NCBI GenBank assembly: GCA_033439765.1
Contig: JAULSN010000001.1
Coordinates: forward strand, 496,001-560,000
Direction: 5' to 3'
Origin: Lasiosphaeria ovina
Lineage: Eukaryota > Ascomycota > Sordariomycetes > Sordariales > Lasiosphaeriaceae
DNA length: 64,000 bases
A model generated the notes under the pieces. It saw nothing but the letters and a program-made list of their open reading frames with translations, was not told where the DNA came from and searched no databases. Made by a program: the position numbers and the translations under genes. Of this stretch, positions 11,706-22,428 are shown in pieces (the stretch's first letter is position 1; each line of letters starts with the position of its first letter).

Positions 11706-11951
11706 TTAATTACCGCATTTGGAAGTATGTTGCAATTGAGGTGTAAATCTGAACTTGGGTGCGCTGGCTGTGATGGAAGACGAAGAATGGGGCGCGTGGC
11801 TGGTCGAGGTAGCCGTGGTAACGGGGGTTGAAGTAGCAGACGAACGCGCGGTAGAGGTACCAAAAGTTGTGGTATGGGAGGTATTTGTAACCGAAGAGGC
11901 AGTTGTGTTGGCTTGTGAGGTCGAGGCTGTAGGAGCTACGGGAGCGCCTAC
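11706..11951 (-). pseudogene. Ser/Thr-rich protein fragment
   Basis: On the minus strand this stretch reads as a Ser/Thr/Ala-rich polypeptide (TASTSQANTTASSVTNTS and similar) ending HTSKCGN at a stop. Such composition is typical of linkers or stalks of fungal cell-wall proteins. The same frame upstream of about 11952 is only the antisense of the glucanase remnant, so no coherent gene start exists. I read it as the tail of a gene cut at a rearrangement breakpoint. It could also be chance open sequence. Confidence 0.3.
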
Positions 11952-13443
11952 GGAACGGAACTGCAAGTCGCCCAGTGCTCGGCTTCGACGCCTTCTATTC
12001 AAGCAGGCTGCGTCGCCGCGACGATGATGCTGCACGTCACTCCAGAGGCCCATGGCTACTTCGAAAACATGTGGGCGTGGGTGGCGGACCACGATCTCGG
12101 CGACCCAGAGAACACTCAGACTACTGTTGCCGTGGCTCGAGGCATGCTTATTGAGTCCCAAGGCCCCAATTGGTTGTACGCCACCGCATCGGAGCACTCG
12201 ATGTCGTACCAGTACAACTTCGTCAACGCCTCCAACACCATTGCCGGCATAATCCAGACGGAGCCGCCTTACTATCAGGCTACCGAGGCCACGCAGTCTC
12301 CCGGTCCCTTCAACACCTCCCGCCCGTATCCCGGCGGCCCCGTGTTCCCCGACAGCAGCTGCAATGGCACTGATCTGCTGTGCAACATCAGCTGGGCGGC
12401 GATGATACAGAGCACCGCCAACGTCACCATCGCAGGCGCCAGTCTGTATTCCTGGTTTGACAATTACAACGAGGCTTGTGTCGACACCCAAACCAGTGCA
12501 TGAACTACTACGCCATTGACAGGCTCGGAAGAGTACTAAACGACACAATGGCCGACTATAACCACGTCAACAACGGCTACGACGAGGTGTTTGGCGACTA
12601 CCAATTCTACATGAAGGAGATGATCTCCTACATGAAGGAGATGATCCCCTCCATGATCAAAGATTACATGGCACCGTCCACATCAAGCAACGTCCAAGGC
12701 GGGCCGGGTAATCAATTCTCCTGTGAGGGGTACGGGCCAACCACGACACAGCGATGCCCCTTCTGGTGGCGGGACCTCCTGGGTGCCGACACCTTCACAA
12801 TGACCTACAAGCTCGTAAACTCGACGGGCTTCCACGATACTCTGCAGTCCATGTACGGGCTCAATGCCAGCTGGGTCACGTTTGGTGACCGAACCGTGAA
12901 GTCACAACCAAACAGCCACTGTATCGGCAGCCGCAACAGAGACGACTGCATCGTCGTCGACTGCGACTACAAGTATGTGAATGAGCCCCAACCCGCCAGC
13001 AACATTAACCTGCCGAGCCCCGAGGACACGATTTCCAAGTCGCTGCCGGCCCTCAACACGCTGCAGAACACCATTCTCGCACGGCAGCTGGACCTCTACT
13101 ACGGGATCTGGAACGGCTCTTCGGCGGATCTCATCCAGAGCGCCTCCATGCCGTCTTCATGGCCAGCCAAGCAGTAGACGCCATGGCCAGCGCCAAGAAC
13201 CTCGGCCAGCAGTACGCCAAGGAGCAGAAGATCAAACTCATCCTGGAGATTCTCGGCGCAGTATTTGCCCTTCTCCCGCTCGTCGACGAGTTTCTGCCCG
13301 AGGTGGGGGACTGGGATGGCGTTGCGGAGATTGCGGCCAAGAGACGGGCGTTGAAGGATACCGACATCTCCAAGATTGGGGCGGACTTTAAGAAGGAAAC
13401 CGACGAGTTTGAGGAAACAGTCGGTCCGAGATGCGAGATCTAG
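11952..13443 (+). pseudogene. chimeric remnant: GH55 glucanase end plus chitinase tail
   Basis: The first part (11952-12490) resembles the second half of fungal GH55 exo-beta-1,3-glucanases: TELQVAQC, then MMLHVTPEAHGYFENMWAWV, VADHDL, GMLIESQGP and GIIQTEPPYYQ. The reading then slips by one base near 12490 (DTQ to QCMNYYAID). The second part resembles the long C-terminal tail of subgroup-C (LysM-GH18) chitinases, with TYKLVNSTGF, YGLNASWVTFGDR and a hydrophobic ILEILGAVFALLPLVDEF. A second one-base slip falls near 13152, between SASMP and FMASQAVDA. There is no start codon or signal peptide and neither catalytic domain is complete, so no enzyme is expected. Whether the two parts were ever one gene is unclear; family calls come from recall of conserved blocks. 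Confidence 0.65.
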
Positions 13444-14048
13444 AGTGCAGCAACAGAAGTGGGATGAGGTTAAGATGGCAGGAACAAGATGTGTCTATCA
13501 AGGTGAAATACCTAGGTCTAGGTTGGTTACACGGGCTATAAAAGGTGCGGAACAGTCTAGTTGTAGTCTTTGGGATAATAAGACGCTTGTGCGACCCCGT
13601 ACTACAGCCGGCAGCCGCGGGTAGTGTGTGTTAGTAGTTATATTGTGCGGGACGGGTTGATATCCGAGCAGCCCACTTTAGATGCTCCCCCAACATTTTG
13701 TCGTTGCGGCTTTGACGGAGCGGGGACGTGAGGAGTTGCCAGAGGAGAGGACCCCGCATGCTTGTGAAGGGTTTCCCATAGGCCGGCTGCAATTGTATTG
13801 CCGGAATTGGGGAAGAAACTGCCCATCCCTGACACGGCTTCAAAGCACCTGAATTACCCGCTGCTGTTGGCCAAGACCAGCCGCTCAGCACGGTAGTTGG
13901 CGCTCCGGGCTGGAGCCAGAGTATACATGATGCCGTGAGACCACTGGAGGCGGAACCCAGCGCCAGCACACTCTCGAACTCCCCTCCTGGCCCCAGAAAC
14001 CTGATCCAGATCCTGACCATCTGCAACTTCACGCACCCAGACAGCACC
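13444..14048. other. intergenic, nothing recognised
   Basis: Gap between the glucanase/chitinase remnant and the VAO-type oxidase; it should hold the oxidase promoter. Confidence 0.4.
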
Positions 14049-15966
14049 ATGTCGACCACGCTCCCGGAATCCTACCCGGACCCCGAGTACGAGGCGGCGC
14101 ACGTGGCCACGTACGAGCGGGTGCCGCGACACCCCATCAAGCCCGCCTTCCCGCCGGGAGTGCGCGAGGCCGACTTTGCGCAGGCGATCCAGGAGTTCAT
14201 CGCCATCGTCGGCCAGGACGCCGTGTTCGTCGGCGAGGGGCTGTCCGACTACATCGACCCGTACGACATAAACGAGGCCGACGAGAGCAAGAGAAAGGTG
14301 CCGAGCGCGGCGGTCTGGTGAGCAAATCCGCGCGAGTAACGTCATTACCGGCCTGGCTGACAGCAGCAGCCCCCAGTCAGCGGACCACCTCAAGGCCGTG
14401 CTGGGCGTCGCCAACAAGTATGCCGTCCCGCTGTGGACCTTCTCGCGGGGCAAGAACCTGGGCTACGGCGGGCCGGCGCCGCGCGTCAACGGGTCCGTGG
14501 CGCTCGACCTGCACCGCATGAACAAGATCATCGAGGTCAACGACCACTTCCACTACGCCGTCGTCGAGCCCGGTGTCACGTTCATCGACCTGTACAACTA
14601 CTGCGTCGAGCACAAGAAGAAGGTGTGGCCCAGCACGGCGTCGCTGGGCTGGGGCAGCGTCATGGGCAATGTGCGTTCCCCTGGCTTTTGCTGAGGCGAC
14701 GACTAGTACTGACCGACGCAGACGCTGGACCGCGGCATGGGCTTCGGGGCCAACTTTGCGCACCACCAGGCCATGGCGGGGCTCGAGGTGATGCTGGCGG
14801 ACGGCGACGTGGTGCGGACGGGGCAGTTCGGCATCTCCAACTCGCCGTCGGCGTTCCTGTCCAAGTTCAGCTTCGGCCCGTCGGTCGAGGGCCTGTTCCT
14901 GCAGAGCAACCTGGGCGTCGTGACCAAGCTGAGCCTGTGGCTGACGCCGCAGCCCCAGGCCTTCATGTCGTGCGCCTTCAGCATGCCCGCCTTTGACGAC
15001 CTCGAGGTCATGGTCGACGTGTTTGGCGAGCTGCGCCGCAACGGCACCATCAACAACGTCGTGTGGTTCACGAGCCTGATCGAGACGCTGTGCATTTCCG
15101 GGCGTCGCGAGGACTACTGGAAGGGCGAGGGCCCCGTGCCCGACTGGCGCCTCGAGGAGCTGCGCGTCGAGACGGGGTTCGGGCACTGGTACGCGCGGTG
15201 GGGCCTCTACGGGCCCAGGCGCGTGGTGCAGGCGCAGTTCGACGAGGTCAAGGCGGTGCTGGCGGGGCGGGCGCCGACGGGCGAGATCACGGGCACGCTG
15301 TACGACGACGACGCCGGGGTGGACGCGGCGGCGGTGCCGCCCGAGCACGGCAGCATGTTTGTGGGGGTGCCGCAGCTGTGGAGCCTGCCGCTGATCAACT
15401 GGCCCATCCCCAAGGACCGCGTGGGCAAGGCGGCGCACGGCGACTACGCGCCCGTCATCCCGTCGTCGGGCAAGATGGTGCTCGAGTGGATGAAGGCCAG
15501 CAAGCCCGTGTGCGAGGCCAACGGCGTCGAGCTGATGGCTGATTTCTTCATGCACGAGCGCCATGTCGTGCTGATGAACATGTTCACGTGGGACCAGACG
15601 GACCCCAAGCAAAAGGACAACATGAACAAGCTGTACTACGGCCTGCACGAGGTGGCCAAGGCGAGGGGGTACGGCATGTACCGCGCCCACGTCAACCACA
15701 TGGGTACGCTAGTGTCGGGACTGTGGGTGGGCCTGGCTGACTGGCTGCAGATCTCATCGCGAACCTCAACGACTTCAACGGCCACGCCTACAACCGCTTC
15801 GTCGAGAAGATCAAGGTAAGACACGTCCATGCCGGCAGGACCGGGTAGGAGCTGACTTTAACAGGACGCCCTCGACCCGAACGGCATCCTGGCGCCAGGA
15901 AAGCAGGGTATCTGGCCCAACAGGTTCCGCCATTTGCGGGAAACCCAGGAGGCGGACCCGAAGTGA
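14049..15966 (+). CDS. vanillyl-alcohol-oxidase-type FAD-linked oxidase
   Basis: Predicted 572 residues from five exons: 14049-14317, 14370-14670, 14722-15703, 15751-15815 and 15865-15966. All four introns have GT-AG ends and phases agree throughout. Length matches fungal vanillyl-alcohol oxidase (560 residues). The FAD_binding_4 domain carries GKNLGYGGPAPRVNG, with the tyrosine equivalent to VAO Tyr108. His429 (in GKAAHGDYAP) aligns with the covalent FAD ligand His422, and Tyr510-Arg511 (in GMYRAH) align with the phenolate-binding Tyr503-Arg504. The protein ends like VAO (DPNGILAPGKQGIWP). The VAO base Asp170 falls on Ser181 here (ASLGWGSVMGN). It should oxidise 4-alkyl or 4-hydroxybenzyl phenols with O2, but the changed base could alter substrate or product. 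No signal peptide is seen, so it is probably intracellular. The next gene converges on it. Confidence 0.88.
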
Positions 15967-16495
15967 GCCGCGAGTGCGTCAAGGTAAGGGGGAGTGGATG
16001 TCGACGTTTTTGAGGTGCTATCTAAGATTTAAATGGGGATTGCCTGGTGTCGTTGTTCGCTGATTCCGGTGGTTTGGATCTGGCAAGCCTGATGTGGTCT
16101 GTCGGTCAGCAGTAGTCAGTCACAGTCGAGCTATGTTGCTCCTCCAGGCCACGAGGAGCGGAAGAAGACACTCTCCAAGCTCCGGCGAGACAGCGCATGC
16201 CTCTCACGCAATCTCTGCCTGGTGAAGAAACACCGTGCTCTTAACTTGTCGACGGCCGTCCTGGATGTCAAATTTAGGAAAGTAAAGGCAAATGGACGGG
16301 ACGTCCACTCAGTGATATTACCTTGCATTATTTACCCGCGTATATGATCTTCTCCGCTGCTACCTCGGATCTAAAACGCTGGAATCCCTCTAGCTAGCCC
16401 CCGCCAAGGTGTGTCTTACTCCTACGCACCCCGCGTGAGATTGCCGTACATTAAGCGAGCCGAATACATGTATCCGCCGTCAGCTTAAATCCAAC
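15967..16495. other. convergent 3' intergenic region
   Basis: Lies between the 3' ends of the convergent oxidase and monooxygenase genes; probably only 3' UTRs. Confidence 0.4.
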
Positions 16496-17989
16496 TCACT
16501 CGTCTCTCTGCTTGCTCCCAGCATAGCGCAGCCCGGCCATGCTGCCAAACGTCAGGTGCCACCGGTCCGAAAGCCACGTCGACCCGATCCGCCACGGCCC
16601 GACATCCGCATTTACCGGCAGCTTGTCGAGCGCCGCCACCACGTACGTCGAGCTGAGCGTCAGCAGCGGCTTCTTAGGGAGGTGCTCCCGCTCCTGCGGC
16701 GCCAGGTACGGCGTGGCGGACCTGGCGCCGTTGCGCTGCGCCCGCTTCATGACCTTGATCACCTGCAGCGCCCTCACGTCGGCGCCCGGCGTCCAGGTGG
16801 CGGCCGTGTAGCCGTTAATGAAGCCGTAGTTGGGTACTCCCTCAATCATGGCCCCGTTCCAGACGTACCGCTGGCTCAGGGTCGAGTCGACGCGCACCCC
16901 GTCCACGAACACCGCCACGCCCGACAGCAGCTCCAGGGTCAGGCCCGTGGCCGTGATGATCATGTCCGTCTCGAGCACCTGACCCGACGCGAGTCTGATC
17001 CCCGTCTCGGTTACCGTCTCGATGGTGTCGGTCACGACGCCGACGTGCGGCTTGCGTAGCGCCTTGAAGAAGTCGCTGTTGGGGCAGAAGCACAGCCGCT
17101 GCGTGAAGGGCGCGTAGCGCGGGTTGAAGTGCTTCTCCACGTCAAAGCCGGCGGGGAGGCGCTTGCGCACCCCGTCAATCAGCTCCCGCCGGCCGTAGCT
17201 GGGGAAGCGCAGCAGGATCCCGACCAGGATTGTCTCGAGAATGATGTGCCACCACCAGTTCAGCGCCCCGGCCCAGCGCGCCGGGAGCAGGCTGCGCACG
17301 ACGGGGATGCCGTCGTCAAAGGCGGGCGCCGACGCCACGTACGACGGGCTGCGCTGCAGCATGGTCACGCTCGCGGCCGTCTTGGCGATCGAGGGCAGCA
17401 GCGTCACGGCGGTGGCGCCGGACCCGACGATGACGACGCGCTTCCCGGCGTAGCTGACGCTGTCGTCCCACGACTGCGGGTGCACGACCTCGCCGCCGAA
17501 GCTGCCGAGGCCGCGGATGTCGGGGGGCACGGGCGGCCCGTAGCGGTAGTAGCCGCTGGCGCTGATCAGCCACGGCGCGGTGAAGACCCTCTTCTCGACG
17601 CTGCCGTCGCCGCGCGCGACCTCGACGGTGACGGTCCACTGCTGCTCGTCGCTGCTCCAGGTCTGGGCGGTGACGCGGTGGCGGAAGAGGATCTTCTTGT
17701 CGATGCCGTGCGCGGCCGCCGCGTCCTCGATGTACTCCTTGATGACGTGGCCCTCGGGCATGTTGGTGCGGTGCGGCCACGGGTGCCAGGCGAAGCGGAA
17801 GACGGCGATGGAGCTGTCGGTGCGGAAGCCCGGGTAGCGCCAAAAGTCCCAGGTGCCGCCCATGGCGTCGCGCGACTCGAGCACGGCAAACGACCGGCCC
17901 GGCAGCTGCGTCTGCAGCCGATAAGCCGTGTTGATGCCGCTCAGCCCGGCGCCGACGACGAGCACGTCGAAAGCCGTTTTGGATTCCAT
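16496..17989 (-). CDS. flavin-dependent Baeyer-Villiger-type monooxygenase
   Basis: Single exon of 497 residues. The N-terminal Rossmann motif for FAD is VLVVGAGLSGINTAYRL with GGTWDFWRYPG after it. A second dinucleotide motif (VVIVGSGATAVTLL) binds NADPH. Between them is the Baeyer-Villiger fingerprint FGGEVVHPQSW, matching FxGxxxHxxxW. The enzyme should insert one O2-derived oxygen into a ketone to give an ester, or oxidise a soft heteroatom. I start at the ATG at 17989 (MESKTAFDV) because the Rossmann strand follows at once; the open frame to 18235 reads like 5' UTR. At 497 residues it is shorter than bacterial cyclohexanone-type enzymes, closer to the FMO-like fungal group. Substrate unknown. 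It converges on the VAO-type gene and is followed upstream by two more redox genes. Confidence 0.88.
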   Translation of the reverse strand: MESKTAFDVLVVGAGLSGINTAYRLQTQLPGRSFAVLESRDAMGGTWDFWRYPGFRTDSSIAVFRFAWHPWPHRTNMPEGHVIKEYIEDAAAAHGIDKKILFRHRVTAQTWSSDEQQWTVTVEVARGDGSVEKRVFTAPWLISASGYYRYGPPVPPDIRGLGSFGGEVVHPQSWDDSVSYAGKRVVIVGSGATAVTLLPSIAKTAASVTMLQRSPSYVASAPAFDDGIPVVRSLLPARWAGALNWWWHIILETILVGILLRFPSYGRRELIDGVRKRLPAGFDVEKHFNPRYAPFTQRLCFCPNSDFFKALRKPHVGVVTDTIETVTETGIRLASGQVLETDMIITATGLTLELLSGVAVFVDGVRVDSTLSQRYVWNGAMIEGVPNYGFINGYTAATWTPGADVRALQVIKVMKRAQRNGARSATPYLAPQEREHLPKKPLLTLSSTYVVAALDKLPVNADVGPWRIGSTWLSDRWHLTFGSMAGLRYAGSKQRDE

Positions 17990-18887
17990 TTTGCCTGCCG
18001 TGGTTTGTTTTCGGTCAAGTCGAGCTAACAAAGCTGGACCAGCTCGCTCGCACTTGGGAAAAAATCGGAACGGGAACTGCGGAGACCGGGGTGACGGGCA
18101 CCCCCACAAAAACGCCACAAGCGCAACAAGGGGTCTGCGATGCGAGCAGAGCCAACAACCACGCGAGAATGAGAAATTTGCCAAGCTGTGCGTAGGCACT
18201 CCAGTAAGCAGCTGCCTGACGCAGTACGGCGGCATGGGTTTCGTCCGTCTCGATTTGGCCTTAACGCCAACACCCTAGCTGCTGTGGGCTGTCCGGAGAT
18301 AATGACTAGAACTATTCCGTAGGCGACTGGATTTGCAGCACCGTGCCCGGCATCCGTGTAGGTGCATGCACATCCATGGGTTAGCAATACGCAGCCTAAA
18401 CAGGACCTGGAATCCGGTCCTCAGAAGCGTCATGGGTCGGACTGGAGACTAGTCGCCGGCCTCATAAAAGTGAAAAGCAAGTGAACAGATTGTGAGGCAC
18501 AGACTTGATTTTGTGAATTGAATTATTGTATGTCAGTCTGCCTGGCCTGCCTGCAAGCCCCTCCCGCCGCGCCCGAATAGCAGACCATCTTGGTCCACGA
18601 AGTGCGCCACCCAGCGAACTACCTAATGACCCCTTGTATTGCTAACAATATGCCTACCGAGACAGGGCCGGTGGATTTGCATGTCAAGCATGAGGCGGGC
18701 TTACTTGAGGATGAAGCGTGGTTGGGACGCTGATAGCTAGGTTAGAACTATCTAGCAGGTAACCAAGGTCCCCCGGACTTACATGTCCTAGAGACGCCCA
18801 TGGAGCGGTGGCCATGATGTTAGCCAGTGACAGCTGACAAGTGAACCGCTGGCTCGGCCTCCTCCCTCTACGTCCCCAACCCAGAGA
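17990..18887. other. intergenic, nothing recognised
   Basis: Holds the monooxygenase promoter and the 3' end of the BBE-like oxidase. No gene is recognised. Confidence 0.4.
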
Positions 18888-20696
18888 CTAGAGGCTGGGA
18901 TAGCACGCAAACCTCTGATCGCCAGCATTGGACCCAACGCCGCCAAACACCTGCAACAGCCCCTTGGAGTCCAGCTCGCCCTTGACGCGCAACAGACGGG
19001 CGTAGTTCTCTCGGCCCCAAAAGGCAGCCACAGGGTCCGGCTCGTACGTGTCGCCCTCGTTCAGATACGCGCCGCCGTCTGGGGTGATGGCGCGCAGTGG
19101 GCCCATGGCGGTGGTCACGGCGCGGTACTTGGCGGCGATGGCCGCTGGCGTGAGGCTGCTGTCGGCCGGGTCCCACGCCGTGGAGAAGATGACGTGCCAC
19201 GTGGAGCGGCGCCAGGCGGGCGCGACGGCGCTGTCGCTGTCGGGGAGCTGGCTGGCCGGCGGCGGCGCCACCATGAGCACCATCATGCTCAGCTTGGGGT
19301 CCGTTGGCACGGGGCTGCTGGCCATGGCGGCAATCAGCGTGTCGGTCAGGAGCGTCTGGTTCTCGGCGCCCGCAAACAGCGTCGACGGCACCAGCCGCGA
19401 GGCCTGTGCCAACCCGAAGTTGCCGTACATGGACAGGTTCCCCTTGATGTTGACCAGGTACAGGTCGTAAAAGTTTGGATACGAAGTCACCACATGCGTG
19501 GCATTGACCGAGGCGGCAAAGTCGAGCAGCGGGGCCAGCGCCGCCTTGACCTCGTCCCGGCTGAGGTCATGCGGGTTCATGAGCTGCACTGGATACAAGC
19601 CGCCCGGTCTGGCGCCCGCCGGGTATGCGTAGCCTCCCCAGCCGGCGGCGGCCCAGGCGTTGGCGTTGGCCACGAGGACGGCCGTGAGGGCGCGCTGCTG
19701 CGGGCCGGTGAGGGACGAAAAGACGATGCTCGCCCACTGGACAGGCGTGCCGGGGTGCGCGGCCGTCGTCATCTCCGTGACAACGCCAAAGGTGCCGCCG
19801 CCGCCGCCGCGCAGCGCAAAGAAGAGGTCGCGGTTCTGGCAGCGGCTGGCGGTCGCGTACGTGCCGTTGGGTAGGACAACGCGCAGCTGCAGCGCATTGT
19901 CGGCTCCGAGTCCATACCGTGGTGACAGCCCGCTGTGCCCGCCCCCGGCGATCCACCCTCCCCCGGGCGCCACCGACTCGGACGAGCCGCCCGCCACCGT
20001 CAGGCTGTGCGTCTTGGCAAACGCAAACACGCCGTCCCAGCCCTCGCCGGCCCCAAAGGTAATGCCCGGGCCAGCCCCCTCCACGCAGCCGCCAGGGACA
20101 AAGTTGGCGTCGAGCGTCGGGGGCTGCCGGTAGTTGTGCATCCAAAGAGCCAGCGAGCCCAGCCCGGCGCTGCGGCCCTTGTAGTCGTGGCCGCTGTTCT
20201 TGACGACGACCGGGATCTTGTTTTCGGCCGCGAACGCAAAGGCGGCGGCTATGTCAGACACTTGGCGTACGTCGACGTAGTAGCTGGGGATGTTGCCCTG
20301 GTTGCATGGCGTGCTGGCGTTGATGGGCGGGCCCGTCGGCGACGTTGCGCAGCCCGAGTTCGGGCGCTGGCAGACGCCCCAGTTGCCCTGCGCGTAGCCG
20401 CTCGTCTGGGTGGTCAGCCAGTCCATGTCTCTGCGGTGCTCCTCGACCGCGTTGCACGCTGCTGGGTCGGGTTCGTGCGGCTGGCTGTTGAAGTTGTCGT
20501 AGCAGGGCAAGCCGACGGGGGCTCCCGCGTACAGGCGGCCGCCTACTGACTTGTTGAGCCCATTCCAGTCGGGGTTCACGATGCCGAATGGCGAAGCCGG
20601 CATGCCATGGCTAGGGACTGCGAGAGGGATCTGAAGGGAGGCACTACACAGCGGGACCGCGACAAGGGCCGTGGCCCGCGAAACTGAGAGACGCAT
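18888..20696 (-). CDS. secreted BBE-like FAD-binding oxidase
   Basis: Single exon of 602 residues with an N-terminal signal peptide (MRLSVSRATALVAVPLCSAS). The FAD_binding_4 (PCMH) domain begins near residue 140. His170 in KNSGHDYKG is the expected histidine ligand of covalent FAD. The region that carries the second, cysteinyl link in bicovalent BBE enzymes reads GGGWIAGGGHSGL and shows no cysteine, so single attachment is likely. The C-terminal BBE motif is present (YLNEGDTYEPD, FWGRENYARLLRVK). Such enzymes oxidise alcohols, sugars or amines extracellularly with O2. The GC-rich coding sequence has no visible defect, and a TATA-like box lies about 60 bp upstream. Substrate unknown; several N-glycosylation sequons fit secretion. 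Confidence 0.9.
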   Translation of the reverse strand: MRLSVSRATALVAVPLCSASLQIPLAVPSHGMPASPFGIVNPDWNGLNKSVGGRLYAGAPVGLPCYDNFNSQPHEPDPAACNAVEEHRRDMDWLTTQTSGYAQGNWGVCQRPNSGCATSPTGPPINASTPCNQGNIPSYYVDVRQVSDIAAAFAFAAENKIPVVVKNSGHDYKGRSAGLGSLALWMHNYRQPPTLDANFVPGGCVEGAGPGITFGAGEGWDGVFAFAKTHSLTVAGGSSESVAPGGGWIAGGGHSGLSPRYGLGADNALQLRVVLPNGTYATASRCQNRDLFFALRGGGGGTFGVVTEMTTAAHPGTPVQWASIVFSSLTGPQQRALTAVLVANANAWAAAGWGGYAYPAGARPGGLYPVQLMNPHDLSRDEVKAALAPLLDFAASVNATHVVTSYPNFYDLYLVNIKGNLSMYGNFGLAQASRLVPSTLFAGAENQTLLTDTLIAAMASSPVPTDPKLSMMVLMVAPPPASQLPDSDSAVAPAWRRSTWHVIFSTAWDPADSSLTPAAIAAKYRAVTTAMGPLRAITPDGGAYLNEGDTYEPDPVAAFWGRENYARLLRVKGELDSKGLLQVFGGVGSNAGDQRFACYPSL

Positions 20697-21303
20697 TGTG
20701 GCCGACCTCGAGGGGAACGTGTGTACTGCCCCAAAAAGCTTACTCGGTACGTGGCTCTATATAAGCACGGGGGCTTCACAGTAGTGCGCTCTCTCCGCCG
20801 TGAGATGAGCTATGAGATGGGCTGTGAGCGTGAGCTGGATGTGGGCTGTGGCGTAAATCTGAGTAGCTGAGTGTCCCAATCCGGCTTTGGACCGCCAGGC
20901 TTGGCCTAGGCGCCAATACAAGCCAGCTGGTAATTTCGCTTCTATAATTTGTGGGAGCTTCATTGAATAGTCGAGCCAGCCGGGCAAGCAACGGCTGCAA
21001 GAACGCAGGCCAGTCGATCCCTGTAGTAGTAGCAGGGCGGGTTCAGGATTATGCATGTTCACAGATTGTTATCCAGAATGGGCCTGGCCGCTGCCGCCAA
21101 AAGGGCCAACCTCAGGAGAGGCCAAGTCAGAACTCTAAGTTAACACCGTCTTACAACTTTCTCACGCTGAGCTGCCATCTGATCGCTAGTTTTTATGGTC
21201 CGGCGAGCGCCGCCGTCTAGCTTGCACTATTGCGGTATTCGGCCAATTAGCGCTACAGAAACAAGTCCAGAACACCTTATCTACGCGTACACCAAACACG
21301 GCC
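20697..21303. other. intergenic with BBE oxidase promoter
   Basis: Contains the TATA-like box described separately; otherwise no recognised features. Confidence 0.4.
20758..20764 (-). promoter_or_regulatory. TATA box of the BBE-like oxidase
   Basis: TTATATA on the minus strand, about 60 bp upstream of the ATG at 20696. Position and sequence fit a core promoter. Confidence 0.5.
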
Positions 21304-22428
21304 CTAGTCGGTCGACCGGACACGCCCCCAGGCGTTGGGCCCCTTGGGCTTGTTGTCCAGCACGGCCTCAATCTCGGCCAGGATCTCGGGCGTCAGCTTG
21401 TCAATCAGCGGCAGCGCCTTGAGGTTGTCGAGCACCTGGTCGACCTTGGTAGCGCCCAAGATGACGGTGCTGACGTTGGGGTTCTTGGCGGCCCATGCCA
21501 GGGCTAGGTGCGCGACCTTGGCGTCGAGGCGCTCGGCAATGGCCGTCAGCTTGCGCACCTTCTCGATCTTGGCCTGGCCCTCGTCGCTCTGCAGCTGCTT
21601 GATGGTGCCCTCGAAGAAAGCCTTGTTGGTGGCGAAGCGCGAGTCCTCGGGGATGCCGTCGTTGTACTTGCCCGTCAGCAGGCCGCTGGCCAGCGGGGAC
21701 CAGATGGTGGTGCCGTAGCCCCACTGCTGGAAGAGCGGCTCGTACTCGACCTCGAAGCGCTCGCGGTGGAAGGCGTTGTACTGCGGCTGCTCGGCCGACG
21801 GCGCGATCAGGTGGTGCGTCTCGGCCAGCAGCGTGGCTTGGACGATCTGGGCCGCGCTCCATTCGGAGGTTCCCCAGTAGTAGGCCAGGTTCAGGTTGCG
21901 GATGACCTGGGTGAAGGCCTCGACGATCTCGAGCATGGGCGTCGCCGGGTCGGGGCGGTGCGCGAAGACGATGTCGACGTAGGGCGTCTGCAGCCGCGCC
22001 AGCGACGATTTGAGGCCCTCGACGATGTGTTTGCGGCTCAGGCCGCGCGTGTTGGGCTCCTTGCGCCCCGTGCCGAAGAAGATCTTGGTCGTCAGCACGT
22101 ACTCGTCGCGCGGCCAAGCGAGCTCCTTGAGGGCCTGGCCCATCTCGGCCTCGGACGCGCCGTTCGAGTACGTCTCGGCCGAGTCAAAGGTTTGCTGCGC
22201 ACGTCAGCGCCGTCGGCGATAGGGGGGTTTACGACTTGGTCGGGGACTTACGATGCCGTGGTCCCAGGCCGTCTGCATGAGCTCCTTGACGATGGAGCCC
22301 TTCTGGGTCCCGCCGATTGTGAGCCAGCCGCCGTACGAGAAGAGCGACACCTGCAGGCCCGTGTTTCCCAGGTAGCGAAACTTCATGCCCTTGGGCTCGT
22401 ACGCCGTGGGAACAATCGGTGCGGCCAT
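21304..22428 (-). CDS. aldo/keto reductase, Kv-beta type
   Basis: Predicted 355 residues from exons 22428-22252 and 22194-21304. The 57-bp intron has a GTAAGT donor, a GCTGACG branch site and a CGCAG acceptor, joining AWDHGI to QTFDSAETY in phase. The AKR catalytic tetrad is visible: Asp and Tyr in [11 protein letters not shown], Lys in VLTTKIFFG and His in [10 protein letters not shown]. The sequence follows the voltage-gated potassium channel beta-subunit subgroup ([45 protein letters not shown]). It should be a cytosolic NADPH-dependent carbonyl reductase. It sits next to three flavoenzymes and could interconvert alcohol and ketone intermediates, but Kv-beta-type AKRs are also common housekeeping genes. 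Confidence 0.92.

Noticed and set aside
14377..15699. 440-codon minus frame opposite the VAO-type oxidase
   Set aside because: Composition (His/Arg/Val-rich, no motifs) is that of an antisense shadow of codon-biased GC-rich exons.
17129..18028. 299-codon plus frame opposite the monooxygenase
   Set aside because: Asp/Gly/Val-rich antisense of the BVMO coding strand, with no motif of its own.
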